A stretch of 64,000 nt of DNA. Source: Candidatus Xiphinematobacter sp. Idaho Grape (lineage in GTDB: Bacteria > Verrucomicrobiota > Verrucomicrobiia > Chthoniobacterales > Xiphinematobacteraceae). The position numbers and the translations under genes are program-made. The notes below the pieces were generated by a model, which saw only the letters and a list, made by a program, of their open reading frames with translations, made no database searches and was not told the DNA's origin. The stretch spans positions 496,001-560,000 of the forward strand of contig NZ_CP012665.1 of the NCBI RefSeq assembly GCF_001318295.1, read 5' to 3'. Position 1 is the stretch's first letter. Every line of letters starts with the position of its first letter. Shown one piece after another: positions 43,865 to 52,741 of the stretch.

Positions 43865-45661
43865 TTGGATATTCCTACTCGGTCTGAAATCTGTCCCGGG
43901 GACACTTGGGACCTAAGGGCAATTTTTCCCAGTGGAGCTGACTGGGAAAATGCCTTTGAAGAGCTGAGAGTATGCTACACAGAAATCCTCAAATTTCGTG
44001 GGCATCTCTTAGACTCTCCCAAGACTCTGAAAAGCTGCCTAGAATTTAAGAGGAAAATTGACATGCTCGGCGAGAAAATACGAGAATACGCAGCGCTACG
44101 TCTTAGTGAAGATAGTTCAAACAACCAAGCACTCGATCGAGAGGCTCGCTTAGCTAGTTTTACCCCGCATCTACAGCAGTCTTCATCCTTTATAGCACCA
44201 GAACTTCAAAGAATACCTGATGATGTGTTCGTTAGTTGGCTGCAGGACCCTTCTTTGGAGGAATGGACGTTCTTTCTTCAAAAAATTCTGCGTACAAAAC
44301 CACATACGCTCTCTGAGCCAGAAGAGCGTCTTTTAGCTCTTGTCGAAGAGGCATTAGGGGGTGCTAGCACTGTTTTTCGCCAGCTGACAAACGTTGATAT
44401 GAATTTTGGTCATATTCATGATAGGGGGGGTGTCTACCGCAAAATTCAATTAACACAAAATACGCTCGCCTCCTTTCTTACTAGAAGGGACAGAACAATC
44501 AGGAGGAGGGCCTTCAGAAAATTCTACCAGGAATTTTCTGACCACAGGTACACGCTATCAGCTGCTTTGGTCAGCTCAGTGCGACGAGACGTATTTCATG
44601 CACGGGTACGGAATTTTTCATCATCACAAGAAGCAGCACTCTTTTATGATGATGTTCCTCTCTCGATATACGACAATTTGATCTTCACTATCCGTACTCA
44701 TCTTCCCTTGTTGCACCGTTACTACAGCTTACGCCGGCGTGTGCTGAAGCTTCCTGCCATCCACATCTATGACACACTGGTGCCGCTAGTGGATTCTATC
44801 CAGATGAGCATTCCGTTTGAGGAAGCAGTAGAAAAAGTCCTGTCGTCAGTTGCTCCTCTAGGCGAGGAGTATGTTAGCGTACTCCGCAGAGGACTAATGG
44901 TCGAACGCTGGTGCGATCGCTATGAAAATAAGGGAAAACATAGTGGAGCGTTCAGCGCTGGTAGCTATTCTAGCCCCCCCTACCTTCTCATGAATTACAA
45001 GCAGGATGTCTTCTCTGACCTCTATACACTTGCCCACGAAGTAGGCCATTCTATGCATACGTGGTACTCAAGTAGGGCCCAGAGTTTTCAAAACTATCGT
45101 TATCCCATCTTTCTTGCAGAGGTCGCCTCTACCTTTAATGAAGCATTACTTACTGAGCACTTGCTTGCTAAAGCGAGTGCTTCCTCCGTATATGCCTATT
45201 TACTTAATCGACAGATCGACGACTTGCAAGGGAGTCTCTTTCGGCAAACAATGTTCGCAGAGTTTGAAAAAATCATCCATACAGCCGAAGAGGAAGGACG
45301 TGCACTCACACTAGAGTTTCTAAGATCCTCCTACCGGTCTTTGCTCGATGCTTTTTTCGGGCATGAAGTAGTAGTTGACGATGTCGCGGAGCTCGAGTGT
45401 CTGCGAATCCCTCATTTCTACGATGCATTCTATGTCTATAAATATGCGACTGGTGTTTCTGCGGCTGTAACCCTGTGCAATAAGGTACTGGCAAGCGGAG
45501 ATGCTTCTGCATACCTTGGCCTTCTCCGGAGCGGAGGGAGTCGATTTCCAATCGAGACTCTACAAGCAGCAGGAGTAGACATGAACTCCCCGGAACCTAT
45601 CCAAGTTGCATTACATCTATTTGCTCGTCGTCTGGAAGAGCTGGAAGCTCTTCTTGAATAA
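43865..45661 (+). CDS. pepF: Oligoendopeptidase F (M3 metallopeptidase)
   Basis: 598 residues, TTG start. The PepF N-terminal helical domain is followed by the catalytic domain with zinc motif AHEVGHSMH and the third ligand region AEVASTFNEALL about 30 residues on. PepF hydrolyses short peptides in the cytosol. It is monocistronic, convergent with fabF. No Shine-Dalgarno tract; an AT-rich stretch (43830-43855) may carry the promoter. Confidence 0.94.
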   Translation: MDIPTRSEICPGDTWDLRAIFPSGADWENAFEELRVCYTEILKFRGHLLDSPKTLKSCLEFKRKIDMLGEKIREYAALRLSEDSSNNQALDREARLASFTPHLQQSSSFIAPELQRIPDDVFVSWLQDPSLEEWTFFLQKILRTKPHTLSEPEERLLALVEEALGGASTVFRQLTNVDMNFGHIHDRGGVYRKIQLTQNTLASFLTRRDRTIRRRAFRKFYQEFSDHRYTLSAALVSSVRRDVFHARVRNFSSSQEAALFYDDVPLSIYDNLIFTIRTHLPLLHRYYSLRRRVLKLPAIHIYDTLVPLVDSIQMSIPFEEAVEKVLSSVAPLGEEYVSVLRRGLMVERWCDRYENKGKHSGAFSAGSYSSPPYLLMNYKQDVFSDLYTLAHEVGHSMHTWYSSRAQSFQNYRYPIFLAEVASTFNEALLTEHLLAKASASSVYAYLLNRQIDDLQGSLFRQTMFAEFEKIIHTAEEEGRALTLEFLRSSYRSLLDAFFGHEVVVDDVAELECLRIPHFYDAFYVYKYATGVSAAVTLCNKVLASGDASAYLGLLRSGGSRFPIETLQAAGVDMNSPEPIQVALHLFARRLEELEALLE

Positions 45662-45714
45662 GAAGATAAGCACTTCACGTCTGGACATTGGAAAGCACCA
45701 AGCTGGGGGCCATC

Positions 45715-47043
45715 TTAACCTGGGAATCTGCGTGCAAGAAGAGTGGCATTATGACCACCAAATCCAAACGAGTTGTTAATAGCAATACACACCCTTTGCT
45801 CACGAGCCTGGTTAGGTACATAGTCAAGATCACATTCTGGATCTTGGTGCTCAAGGTTGATCGTTGGAGGCACGATTCCATATTTAATCGCCAAGACACA
45901 GGCAGCCATTTCCACCCCTCCGGCTGCTCCAAGTAGATGGCCAGTCATAGACTTCGTCGAGCTTACCATAGTAGTTTTAGCACTACTGCCTAACGCAAGC
46001 TTGATTGCCTTAGTCTCGCAAATATCACCAATGGGCGTAGAAGTCCCATGCGCATTAATATAATCGATTTCTCCAGAATTTACACCGGCATGTTGCATGG
46101 CCATTTTCATACAGCGCGCAGCTCCCTCACCCTCCGGGAGAGGCTGCGTCATGTGATAGGCATCACTACTTAAGCCATATCCAGAAAGCTCGCAGTAAAT
46201 AGATGCTCCTCGGCGTTTAGCGTGTTCTAGTTCTTCAATAAGCAGTATCCCAGCCCCCTCACCCATAACAAACCCGTCGCGATCACGATCAAATGGACGA
46301 GAGGCTCGCTCTGGTTCATCATTTCTCAGACTTAGCGCATTCATGGCTGAAAACCCTGATATGCCCAAAGGGGTAATAGTAGCCTCGGCACCACCAGCCA
46401 GAAAAACATCAGCATCTCCAAACTTAATGATACGCCAGGCTTCCCCAATAGAATGATTAGCAGTTGCACAGGCAGTCACAATGGACATGTTGGGCCCACA
46501 GATGCCAAATTCCATTGAAACCACACCGCTTGCCATATTGCTAATCATCATAGCAATTGTAAAGGGGGAAACACGGGATGGTCCGCGTGCATACAGACGC
46601 TTTGTTTCATCCTCCATGCTTTGCAAGCCTCCTATGCCACTTCCAATCAGGACGCCGAAGCGATCACGTTGAATGGTCTTGATATCTAATCCTGAGTCCG
46701 ACAAGGCCATGGTGGCGGCAGCTACGGCAAACTGAGTAAATCGGTCTGAGCGCCTAGCTTCCTTGAGCGCTTTGGCTTTTGCGACCTCCTCAAAAGATCT
46801 GGTGCTGGTGCAAAGATCCTGCTCAGCAGAATGATGGAATTTATTTGCCTCTTTAAAAACACCAACAGGATCAAAACTCCGGACCTCCCCTGCAATTTTG
46901 CAGGAGTAGATCTCTGAGTCGAATGCCTGATAAAGTCTGACACCACTTCGGCCTTCAATTAGGTTTTTCCAAAATGTTTTTACGTCGTTACCAAGCGGAG
47001 TTATAACGCCTAGACCTGTTACGACGACCCTACGATCACTCAT
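45715..47043 (-). CDS. fabF: 3-oxoacyl-[acyl-carrier-protein] synthase II
   Basis: 442 codons from ATG 47043 (MSDRRVVVTGLG). Thiolase-fold catalytic triad: Cys in IVTACATANHSIG, His in INAHGTSTPIGD and His in NNSFGFGGHN. It elongates acyl-ACP by condensation with malonyl-ACP. An insertion of ~28 residues (about residues 61-91) sits between the IAGEVRSFDP and KEARRSDRF blocks where other FabF proteins have a short loop. acpP, a frequent neighbour, is absent. 79 bp downstream of guaB3 on the same strand. Confidence 0.95.
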   Translation of the reverse strand: MSDRRVVVTGLGVITPLGNDVKTFWKNLIEGRSGVRLYQAFDSEIYSCKIAGEVRSFDPVGVFKEANKFHHSAEQDLCTSTRSFEEVAKAKALKEARRSDRFTQFAVAAATMALSDSGLDIKTIQRDRFGVLIGSGIGGLQSMEDETKRLYARGPSRVSPFTIAMMISNMASGVVSMEFGICGPNMSIVTACATANHSIGEAWRIIKFGDADVFLAGGAEATITPLGISGFSAMNALSLRNDEPERASRPFDRDRDGFVMGEGAGILLIEELEHAKRRGASIYCELSGYGLSSDAYHMTQPLPEGEGAARCMKMAMQHAGVNSGEIDYINAHGTSTPIGDICETKAIKLALGSSAKTTMVSSTKSMTGHLLGAAGGVEMAACVLAIKYGIVPPTINLEHQDPECDLDYVPNQAREQRVCIAINNSFGFGGHNATLLARRFPG

Positions 47044-47122
47044 CGATTGAATCAAACTTAGGAACCACAAGGGAGGCTCAACGGAAAGGGTTATTCATTG
47101 GCTGTGTAGAGCAGCCTAGAAT

Positions 47123-48301
47123 TTACTGTGATCCCATCCCTACATTTTGCACAACCTGGAAGAGCTTACCTTCAGTTTGGATAGAAGGTGCAATGATAAT
47201 TTCTGTTTCTTGAAATGCGCGAATGGATGCAGCGCCTACGTTACCCATACAGGTAGTGACGGCTCCTATGAGATTCTGGCTGCCATCATCCACGCCTGCC
47301 GGACCGAAAAGAATCTGTTGCAAGCTTCCCGTAGTGCCCACATGAATACGAGTGCCACGGGGGAGATTTGCATGGGGAGTGGCCATACCCCAGTGATAAC
47401 CCTTGCCAGGGGCCTCCCTGGCTTTGGCAAATGCACTACCTACCATTACCGCATCCGAACCACATGCCAGCGCTTTGCATACATCGCCTCCTTTGCGCAT
47501 TCCTCCATCGGTAATAATAGGAATATAGGACCCGCTTTTTTTATAAAAGGCATCGCGTGCTGCAGCACAATCCACCGTAGCGGTAACCTGTGGCACTCCT
47601 AAACCAAGTACTCCACGAGAGGTGCAGGCAGCTCCCGGGCCAACGCCAACAAGAACTCCTGCTGCTCCGCATTCCAAAATCTCAAGTGTCACGTTGTAGC
47701 TAACAGCATTGCCAACAATGACTGGCAGAGACATTTTTTTGCAAAAACTGGCGAGCTCAAGAGACTTATACTCATTAGAAATATGCCGAACGGTGGATAC
47801 AGTACTTTGGATCACAAAAATGTCTGCTCCTGCTTCCGCCGCAATGCAGCCGTAAAGTTCTGCATTTTGTGGGATGGAGCTTACCGCAGTAGTTACTTGA
47901 GATTCCTTGATTTGTTGGATACGTTTAGCGACGAGTGCCTCCTGTACAGGTTCTTGGTATAACTTCTGCAGCAGGGAGGTGACATGTTCTCTCTTAGCTT
48001 TAAGGATTTCATCGAAAATTTCTTTGGGGCTTTCATAGCGGGTTTGTATTCCTTCCAAATTAAGGACTGCAAGGCCACCGAGGAGTCCCATTTCCCTCGC
48101 AAAACAAACGTCCACTACACCATCCATTGCACTCGCAAGAATAGGAATGTTAAGGCGGATAGGCTCCCCACTTTTTCTTGGAATAGAGAAAGTGATATCT
48201 ACCTCATTGGGATTGATGGTAACTGTACCAGGAACCAAAGAGATTTCGTCAAACCCATAAGTAACGCGTGCCTTTCTATTTTTTCCGATCCACATTCCCA
48301 T
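47123..48301 (-). CDS. guaB3: GuaB3-type IMP dehydrogenase family protein
   Basis: 392 residues from ATG 48301 (MGMWIGKNRKARVTYGFDEI); an upstream start at 48355 is less likely. IMPDH TIM barrel with the catalytic-Cys loop GVGPGAACTSRGVLGLGVPQ and IITDGGMRKGGDVCKALACG. The two CBS domains of canonical GuaB are missing, matching the GuaB3/IMP_DH_rel_2 family of actinobacteria, cyanobacteria and some others. A cyanobacterial GuaB3 has been shown to be an active IMPDH, so a role in GMP synthesis is likely. Its start overlaps the zinc-ribbon gene. Confidence 0.9.
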   Translation of the reverse strand: MGMWIGKNRKARVTYGFDEISLVPGTVTINPNEVDITFSIPRKSGEPIRLNIPILASAMDGVVDVCFAREMGLLGGLAVLNLEGIQTRYESPKEIFDEILKAKREHVTSLLQKLYQEPVQEALVAKRIQQIKESQVTTAVSSIPQNAELYGCIAAEAGADIFVIQSTVSTVRHISNEYKSLELASFCKKMSLPVIVGNAVSYNVTLEILECGAAGVLVGVGPGAACTSRGVLGLGVPQVTATVDCAAARDAFYKKSGSYIPIITDGGMRKGGDVCKALACGSDAVMVGSAFAKAREAPGKGYHWGMATPHANLPRGTRIHVGTTGSLQQILFGPAGVDDGSQNLIGAVTTCMGNVGAASIRAFQETEIIIAPSIQTEGKLFQVVQNVGMGSQ

Positions 48302-48566
48302 AGATACTAGTAGTTCGATGATAGTTTTTAAAACATGTGCGTTTACTACGTTCATTTAAGCTGCTACACCGTGGGCACCGGACAAGCGTAGCTGGAGAAC
48401 AATCTTCGAACTCCATACCGCACAACAGACACCGAATATGGCAGCGTAGTAAACAAGCCACATGCCTCTTTCTACCTATCTCGTAGGCTATCCAGACAGC
48501 AGAAACCGCCGCAAGGAAAACTAGGGTGTAGATTTCTGGAAGTTGAGAGAGATTGATAGAAATCAT
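48276..48566 (-). CDS. Small zinc-ribbon protein with one membrane helix
   Basis: 96 residues from ATG 48566. Residues ~10-30 (IYTLVFLAAVSAVWIAYEIG) form one membrane span, followed by a ribbon with CLLCG and CPRC cysteine pairs ~20 residues apart. No family name recognised, but helix-plus-ribbon and the 26-base overlap with guaB3 argue for a real gene. The last ~20 residues lie over the guaB3 start and may be unconstrained. It could tether a metal-dependent function to the membrane. Confidence 0.6.
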   Translation of the reverse strand: MISINLSQLPEIYTLVFLAAVSAVWIAYEIGRKRHVACLLRCHIRCLLCGMEFEDCSPATLVRCPRCSSLNERSKRTCFKNYHRTTSIYGNVDRKK

Positions 48567-48762
48567 GTTTCTTGGCAACTAGCAGCACGGTAAGGACAAT
48601 TCCGAGAGAAAGTAACAAAAGCCTGTCGTCCCAGCAGAGATGCCCCGTCCTCCTTTAGTATTCCCGATTCTAAGTAGGTTTCTTATAGGTCGCACCTCTT
48701 ACGCTTTTTCTCAAAACTCAGATTCTCTAAATAAACTGTGAAGTGGAAGCAGATCCCAGGAT

Positions 48763-49015
48763 CTACCGTCTGGTATTTTCATGGCTGGACAACCACATAC
48801 ATGATAGACTAGGAGAAGAGGATATAGGAGAGGCGCCTTCTGAATAAGGCAGGGGGACCTTGCAGCTTTCCACCTGATTTAAGGTAATCAAGGGAAGACG
48901 AAGCAAAGGGAAAAGAGCGATGGGTGACAAGTCCGTAGTCAGCTGCATTTAGAATTCAGATCAGTTTTGATTGGGTAGTTCCTTATACAAAGGGATCGAA
49001 TTTGTGGCTGCCAGA
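48763..49015 (-). pseudogene. Possible decayed 3' part of the TonB-like gene
   Basis: After the 70-residue protein at 49016-49228 stops, a neighbouring frame stays readable through segments DNLAATNSIPLYKELPNQN and, beyond two stops, PLPYSEGASPISSSPS, a proline/serine-rich stretch such as the periplasmic linker of TonB/TolA proteins. This suggests a frameshift truncated a longer gene. Evidence is compositional only. The rest of 48579-48762 shows nothing. Confidence 0.3.
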
Positions 49016-49228
49016 TTATCTCCGAGCATTTCGCTGTATTTCCGTACTAAGGAGATAAACAACCACAGGTGATAAGTTTAGAGATCCCTGGGTGGGGGAT
49101 GCGATACTAAAAAGAAACAACCCAGTAGCATGAAGCAAGGCAGAAATTCCTACTGCGATAACAAGTCTCCAAAAGGGGCCCTGAGACCAAAAGGGGCGTA
49201 GCCGCCGCCAGTCCTGGGTTTTTCTCAT
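49016..49228 (-). CDS. Short TonB/TolA-like membrane anchor protein (possibly truncated)
   Basis: 70 residues; the ATG abuts the exbD stop (TAGATG). A basic N-terminus, one membrane helix (about 21-42, LVIAVGISALLHATGLFLF) and PVVVYLL after it resemble the anchor of TonB or TolA, the normal third member of ExbB-ExbD operons. The periplasmic linker and C-terminal domain are missing, so it is either a stub of a decayed gene or a minimal partner. See the possible remnant downstream. Confidence 0.55.
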   Translation of the reverse strand: MRKTQDWRRLRPFWSQGPFWRLVIAVGISALLHATGLFLFSIASPTQGSLNLSPVVVYLLSTEIQRNARR

Positions 49229-49633
49229 CTAAGAACGCTTTCCTTGTGTTGCCAGAACAACAGGATATCCCTGTCTAATAGATTGCCTAAGGACTTCTGC
49301 TACTAACCACAGGGGCGTCCATTGATCCGCCCTAACAATTACTGAGTGAGATTGGGAGTGCAGCTTCCTTAAACTGGCTTCTAATTCCGTGAGAGGAACG
49401 TTCCGGCCAGCTAAAAAGACACTCGGTAGCGGTAGGGCAGTAACACTGATTATCAAAGGATTCCCCTGGGGAGGAAGCAGAAATGGGGAATAGGGCACTT
49501 CGACTGCTATTCCTGGCTGTAACACTAAGGAAGTACAAATCAGCAAGAAGAACATGAGAAGAAGCGCAACGCTGGCTATCGGCGCTAAAAACAGCCAGGC
49601 AGAATCGGGAGAGTAGGTCCTTTGCAACTTCAC
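49229..49633 (-). CDS. exbD: Biopolymer transport protein ExbD/TolR family
   Basis: 134 residues, GTG start overlapping the exbB stop by 4 bases (GTGA). One N-terminal membrane helix (~17-38). The conserved Asp in that helix of ExbD/TolR is not evident: the segment reads LAPIASVALLLMFFLLICTS. A periplasmic TolR fold follows with VIVRADQWTPLWLVAEVL. With ExbB it would use the proton gradient to energise an outer-membrane partner. Loss of the acidic residue, if confirmed, would impair proton conduction. Confidence 0.82.
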   Translation of the reverse strand: MKLQRTYSPDSAWLFLAPIASVALLLMFFLLICTSLVLQPGIAVEVPYSPFLLPPQGNPLIISVTALPLPSVFLAGRNVPLTELEASLRKLHSQSHSVIVRADQWTPLWLVAEVLRQSIRQGYPVVLATQGKRS

Positions 49634-50253
49634 AGAGCCTTCCCCTGCGATGTAGATTTCAACAGATAGATAATTTCAACCCCAGCTCGTTCCATATCGT
49701 GCATGAGAATATTAATGCGAAAAGAAAGGAACTTATAAGCCGTAAAGGCAGCGATGCCAACTGCAATTCCTGCAGCGGAACAAAGCAAACTCTGATAGAC
49801 ACCGTCAGCAAGCTCCGCAGCCGTAGTATACCCTCCATGGAGGGTAATAGCTTGAAATGCCTTAAGCAACCCTAAGACAGTGCCAAGCAGTCCAATCATC
49901 GGGGCGCCATAGGCAATGGCATGGAGAATGGGTAGGTTCTTTTCCAATTTCGGCACTTCCAACTGTGCAGCATTCTGAACAACTTCTCTGGTTTCTCTCT
50001 TGTCAAAGTCATACTGTAAAATAGCCTCGTGAAGGACGCGAGCCACCGGACCTGGCGTACAAGCGCACTCTTGTATGGCCTCCGAAAAATTCTTTCTCTC
50101 TATGAGAGTCGCCAGTCCTTTTAAGAAATCGCTGACATGGATACTCGCCCGATGGAGGGAAAGTAACCGCTCAAAAAAAACTCCAAGAGCAACAATGCTA
50201 CAGAGTAGAATAACCCACGTGAGAGGTCCACCCTTTTGTACAAACTCAGCCAT
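49630..50253 (-). CDS. exbB: Biopolymer transport protein ExbB/TolQ family (MotA/TolQ/ExbB proton channel)
   Basis: 207 residues from ATG 50253. Three membrane helices with the family core APMIGLLGTVLGLLKAFQAI and VYQSLLCSAAGIAVGIAAF. First gene of a three-gene minus-strand operon (exbB-exbD-short TonB-like). It forms the pentameric proton channel with ExbD. Whether it serves TonB-type uptake or Tol-Pal cannot be decided from this locus. Confidence 0.92.
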   Translation of the reverse strand: MAEFVQKGGPLTWVILLCSIVALGVFFERLLSLHRASIHVSDFLKGLATLIERKNFSEAIQECACTPGPVARVLHEAILQYDFDKRETREVVQNAAQLEVPKLEKNLPILHAIAYGAPMIGLLGTVLGLLKAFQAITLHGGYTTAAELADGVYQSLLCSAAGIAVGIAAFTAYKFLSFRINILMHDMERAGVEIIYLLKSTSQGKAL

Positions 50254-50950
50254 GACTCTCAGGGTTAATATTAGGAATTGCTGATCTTACACGGGGGTCA
50301 TCTCTCTGTCGAGGATCAGATTTTTCTCTGCTTTTCAAAGCAAGAAAGGGTGAATTATTGTCGAGCTGTCAGACGCCATCGAGCCCAAGAGGCCTCTTGC
50401 TGCTCATTACTAGATTTCAGAAGAATAATGAATTTTAATGAGTCTGAACACACCATCCTTCATAAATATGTTACTCGCCATGGCCCCCCCTGATAGGTGA
50501 AACTAATCCCCCAACAAAGTGGCGTAGGAATTCTAAATTCTCCAGGGGACCCAGATAGAATAAGATGAAAGGCCCTTTTAGGAGAAAGAGTCTGTTAAAG
50601 GAGGGAAGCGACCCTTCCCATTCTGTGGCCCGTTCCATTTGACGGAAAGAAAGGCGACAATACTCCAGAGTATCTTCCCCCTCTCTCTTCCCCTCAGTTA
50701 GAGCTATAATCTACCTATGTCCGCTGTTTCTCCTTCTTCGCATCCTATCCTTGTCTATCTCCATAATCAGACCTCAGTAATTTCAGTAGGGGAGAAGTTG
50801 TGATATTCACGGGCCCGTAGCACCACTGGCCAAACAGTTGACAAGGAGCACGCTGGAAAGCGAAGCTCCGGAAGATGCTTGCGATTTACTCGTTTGAGTC
50901 TCATACTACCGTGCTCTAGTTTTGTGTGACTCAACGGAAAGTTTGCCAAG
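50254..50950. other. 697-bp gap between exbB and hisI
   Basis: The largest unassigned gap outside the PBP remnant. Several short frames look protein-like but are broken. One on the minus strand ends over the exbB start (SREKSDPRQRDDPRVRSAIP). One on the + strand before hisI reads PVAPLAKQLTRSTLESEAPE, then a stop, then VSYYRALVLC. I cannot assign a family; the pattern suggests one or two decayed genes. No RNA gene was seen. Confidence 0.4.
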
Positions 50951-51361
50951 ATGGACTTTGATTTTAGGTTTAATGCGGAAGGGTTGATCCCTGCTATTGT
51001 TCAGCAGGCGCTCGCTTCCCAGCATCATTACGGTCGTGTCCTAATGATGGGATGGATGAACAGGGAATCTATAGAACAATCCCTATCCAAAGGATTCATG
51101 CACTATTGGAGCCGTTCTAGAAATAAGCTTTGGCTTAAGGGAGAGACCAGTGGCAATGTTCAGAAAATCATACGTTGGTTTGTAGATTGTGACCGAGATA
51201 CCCTTCTTTTTTTTGTAGACCAAAAAGGGTCAGCATGCCACTCCGGTTCCCAAAGTTGTTTCTTTTCGGAATTAGACGCAAAACAGGGTACGGTAATCCC
51301 ACCTAAAGGGTACCTTTCCACGAGCGAAGGGGATTTCTCCAAAAAAGAAAGTGAGAGGTAG
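50951..51361 (+). CDS. hisI: Phosphoribosyl-AMP cyclohydrolase
   Basis: 136 residues of the stand-alone HisI type. [30 protein letters not shown], the DCDRDTLLF metal site and the [11 protein letters not shown] zinc cysteines. It opens the adenine ring of PR-AMP, the third step of histidine synthesis. The HisE pyrophosphohydrolase domain is not fused. hisG is 6 kb away on the same strand. The C-terminus after PPKGYL is polar and likely disordered. Confidence 0.95.
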   Translation: MDFDFRFNAEGLIPAIVQQALASQHHYGRVLMMGWMNRESIEQSLSKGFMHYWSRSRNKLWLKGETSGNVQKIIRWFVDCDRDTLLFFVDQKGSACHSGSQSCFFSELDAKQGTVIPPKGYLSTSEGDFSKKESER

Positions 51362-51614
51362 AGGCCTGTTTGCTTCTTGGCGAGTTGCGCCATCCAAATT
51401 AGGTGTGGGTCTACTGGAGTCAGGCCGCGTTTTATAAATTGGTATCACATAATCCCTGCCGGCACTGGACACACACAGCCTTGGTGCCTTTCGTGAGTTG
51501 TGCCGGTATTGTGTAAGGGAGCAGGGCAAAGGTGCAGGGGCACAAGCCTGGTGTTCCAGTTGTATGGACACTCAAAACTCCTACGGAAAAAAGCTGCCCC
51601 TTCTCTATCTTTGG

Positions 51615-52508
51615 ATGTTTAAAAGTCTCCTCTTTAACCCCCTTAATGGAAAGTATAGAGTGGGTTCAATTCGCGCTTTTCTTCAGTTTATTTGTTTCTC
51701 GCACACAATTTTTGCCTTGCCCTTTGCTTTAAGCGCTATGCTCACAGCAGCGCACGGGTTTCCGTCCCGTAGAATTTTCCTGCTTATCATCATGGCTATG
51801 GTTTTTGCCCGGACAGCAGCCATGACGTTTAATCGAGTGATAGATTGGGAACTAGATAAACGCAATCCGCGCACTGCTTATCGCCACCTATTGGTGGGTC
51901 AACCAGTTGCCATTGCAGCCTGTGTCATCTCTTCCTTTTCCTTCATAGCTACTACTTGGCTAATTAACCGATTGTGCCTGGTGCTCTCTCCCCTCGCTTT
52001 AGGAGTCGTTTTCTTTTACTCCCTGACAAAGCGGTTCACCTATGCGTCACAATTTTTCTTAGGATTAGCGTTGTCAGTAGTTCCTATAGGGGCATGGAAC
52101 GCAGTAACTGGGGAATTCGCTCTTCCCTCACTAATATTAGCGCTATGTATTTTCCTTTGGGTGGCAGGATTTGATATGATCTATGCCGTGCAAGACCTTG
52201 AGGTCGATCGACGTGAAGGTCTTAAGTCCATGGTAGTCCTACTAGGTATACCTGCGTCGCTACGTGTAGCGAAATGGCTCCACATGGGAATGCTTCTCCC
52301 TCTCAGCTTTTTCGGATGGGTGGAACGATTTGGTTTCTCCTATGCCATCGCATTAGGACTAATTTTCTGGATCCTGGTATACAGGCATTTCATGGTTGAC
52401 TGTAGTGCGAAGGCTGCCAACTGGGCATTAAGTAATGCAGCAGTTGGATTGCTCCTTATGGCGGGGGTGTTTATGGACTTCTATTGGAAGTCCAGCCTCC
52501 GCTTCTAG
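51615..52508 (+). CDS. UbiA-family prenyltransferase (probably menaquinone MqnP type)
   Basis: 297 residues from ATG 51615 (ATG 51564 possible). About eight membrane helices, with the two Asp-rich motifs NRVIDWELDKRNPRT and QDLEVDRREGLKS that bind Mg-prenyl diphosphate. The LQFICFSHTIFALPFAL opening is typical. With mqnD at 58.8 kb, the likely role is prenylation of the naphthoate headgroup in futalosine-route menaquinone synthesis; a 4-hydroxybenzoate substrate is the alternative. Upstream, 51440-51580 contains cysteine-rich protein-like frames that may be a remnant. Confidence 0.85.
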   Translation: MFKSLLFNPLNGKYRVGSIRAFLQFICFSHTIFALPFALSAMLTAAHGFPSRRIFLLIIMAMVFARTAAMTFNRVIDWELDKRNPRTAYRHLLVGQPVAIAACVISSFSFIATTWLINRLCLVLSPLALGVVFFYSLTKRFTYASQFFLGLALSVVPIGAWNAVTGEFALPSLILALCIFLWVAGFDMIYAVQDLEVDRREGLKSMVVLLGIPASLRVAKWLHMGMLLPLSFFGWVERFGFSYAIALGLIFWILVYRHFMVDCSAKAANWALSNAAVGLLLMAGVFMDFYWKSSLRF

Positions 52509-52741
52509 TGCTAGAAGCTACGATTCAGGTACGGAGGGAAGAGCAACGCCGGTTTTATCCACACAACCGCAACCATCCCCCCAATCTTTCCGATTCTATT
52601 GGTTCCCCTCTAAAGGGAACCCCGTATAGAAAGCTACCAGGATGTACAGAGAACGAATCCTACACCGTGCCCGTACCCCCCCCAACGGCCCTTTTTGCAG
52701 TGGCTCTTCAAAAAAGACAAATCCTCAAGAGGAAGTAAAAG
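52509..52741. other. Convergent gap ubiA / moeB
   Basis: 233 bp between two convergent genes. AGGGGAACCCCG-type repeats and a C-rich run occur, but no hairpin with a T tract is convincing and no gene is visible. Confidence 0.3.

Noticed and set aside
51440-51580. Cysteine-rich protein-like frames upstream of the UbiA gene
   Set aside because: Could be a zinc-ribbon gene remnant, but stops and frame changes prevent any defensible assignment.
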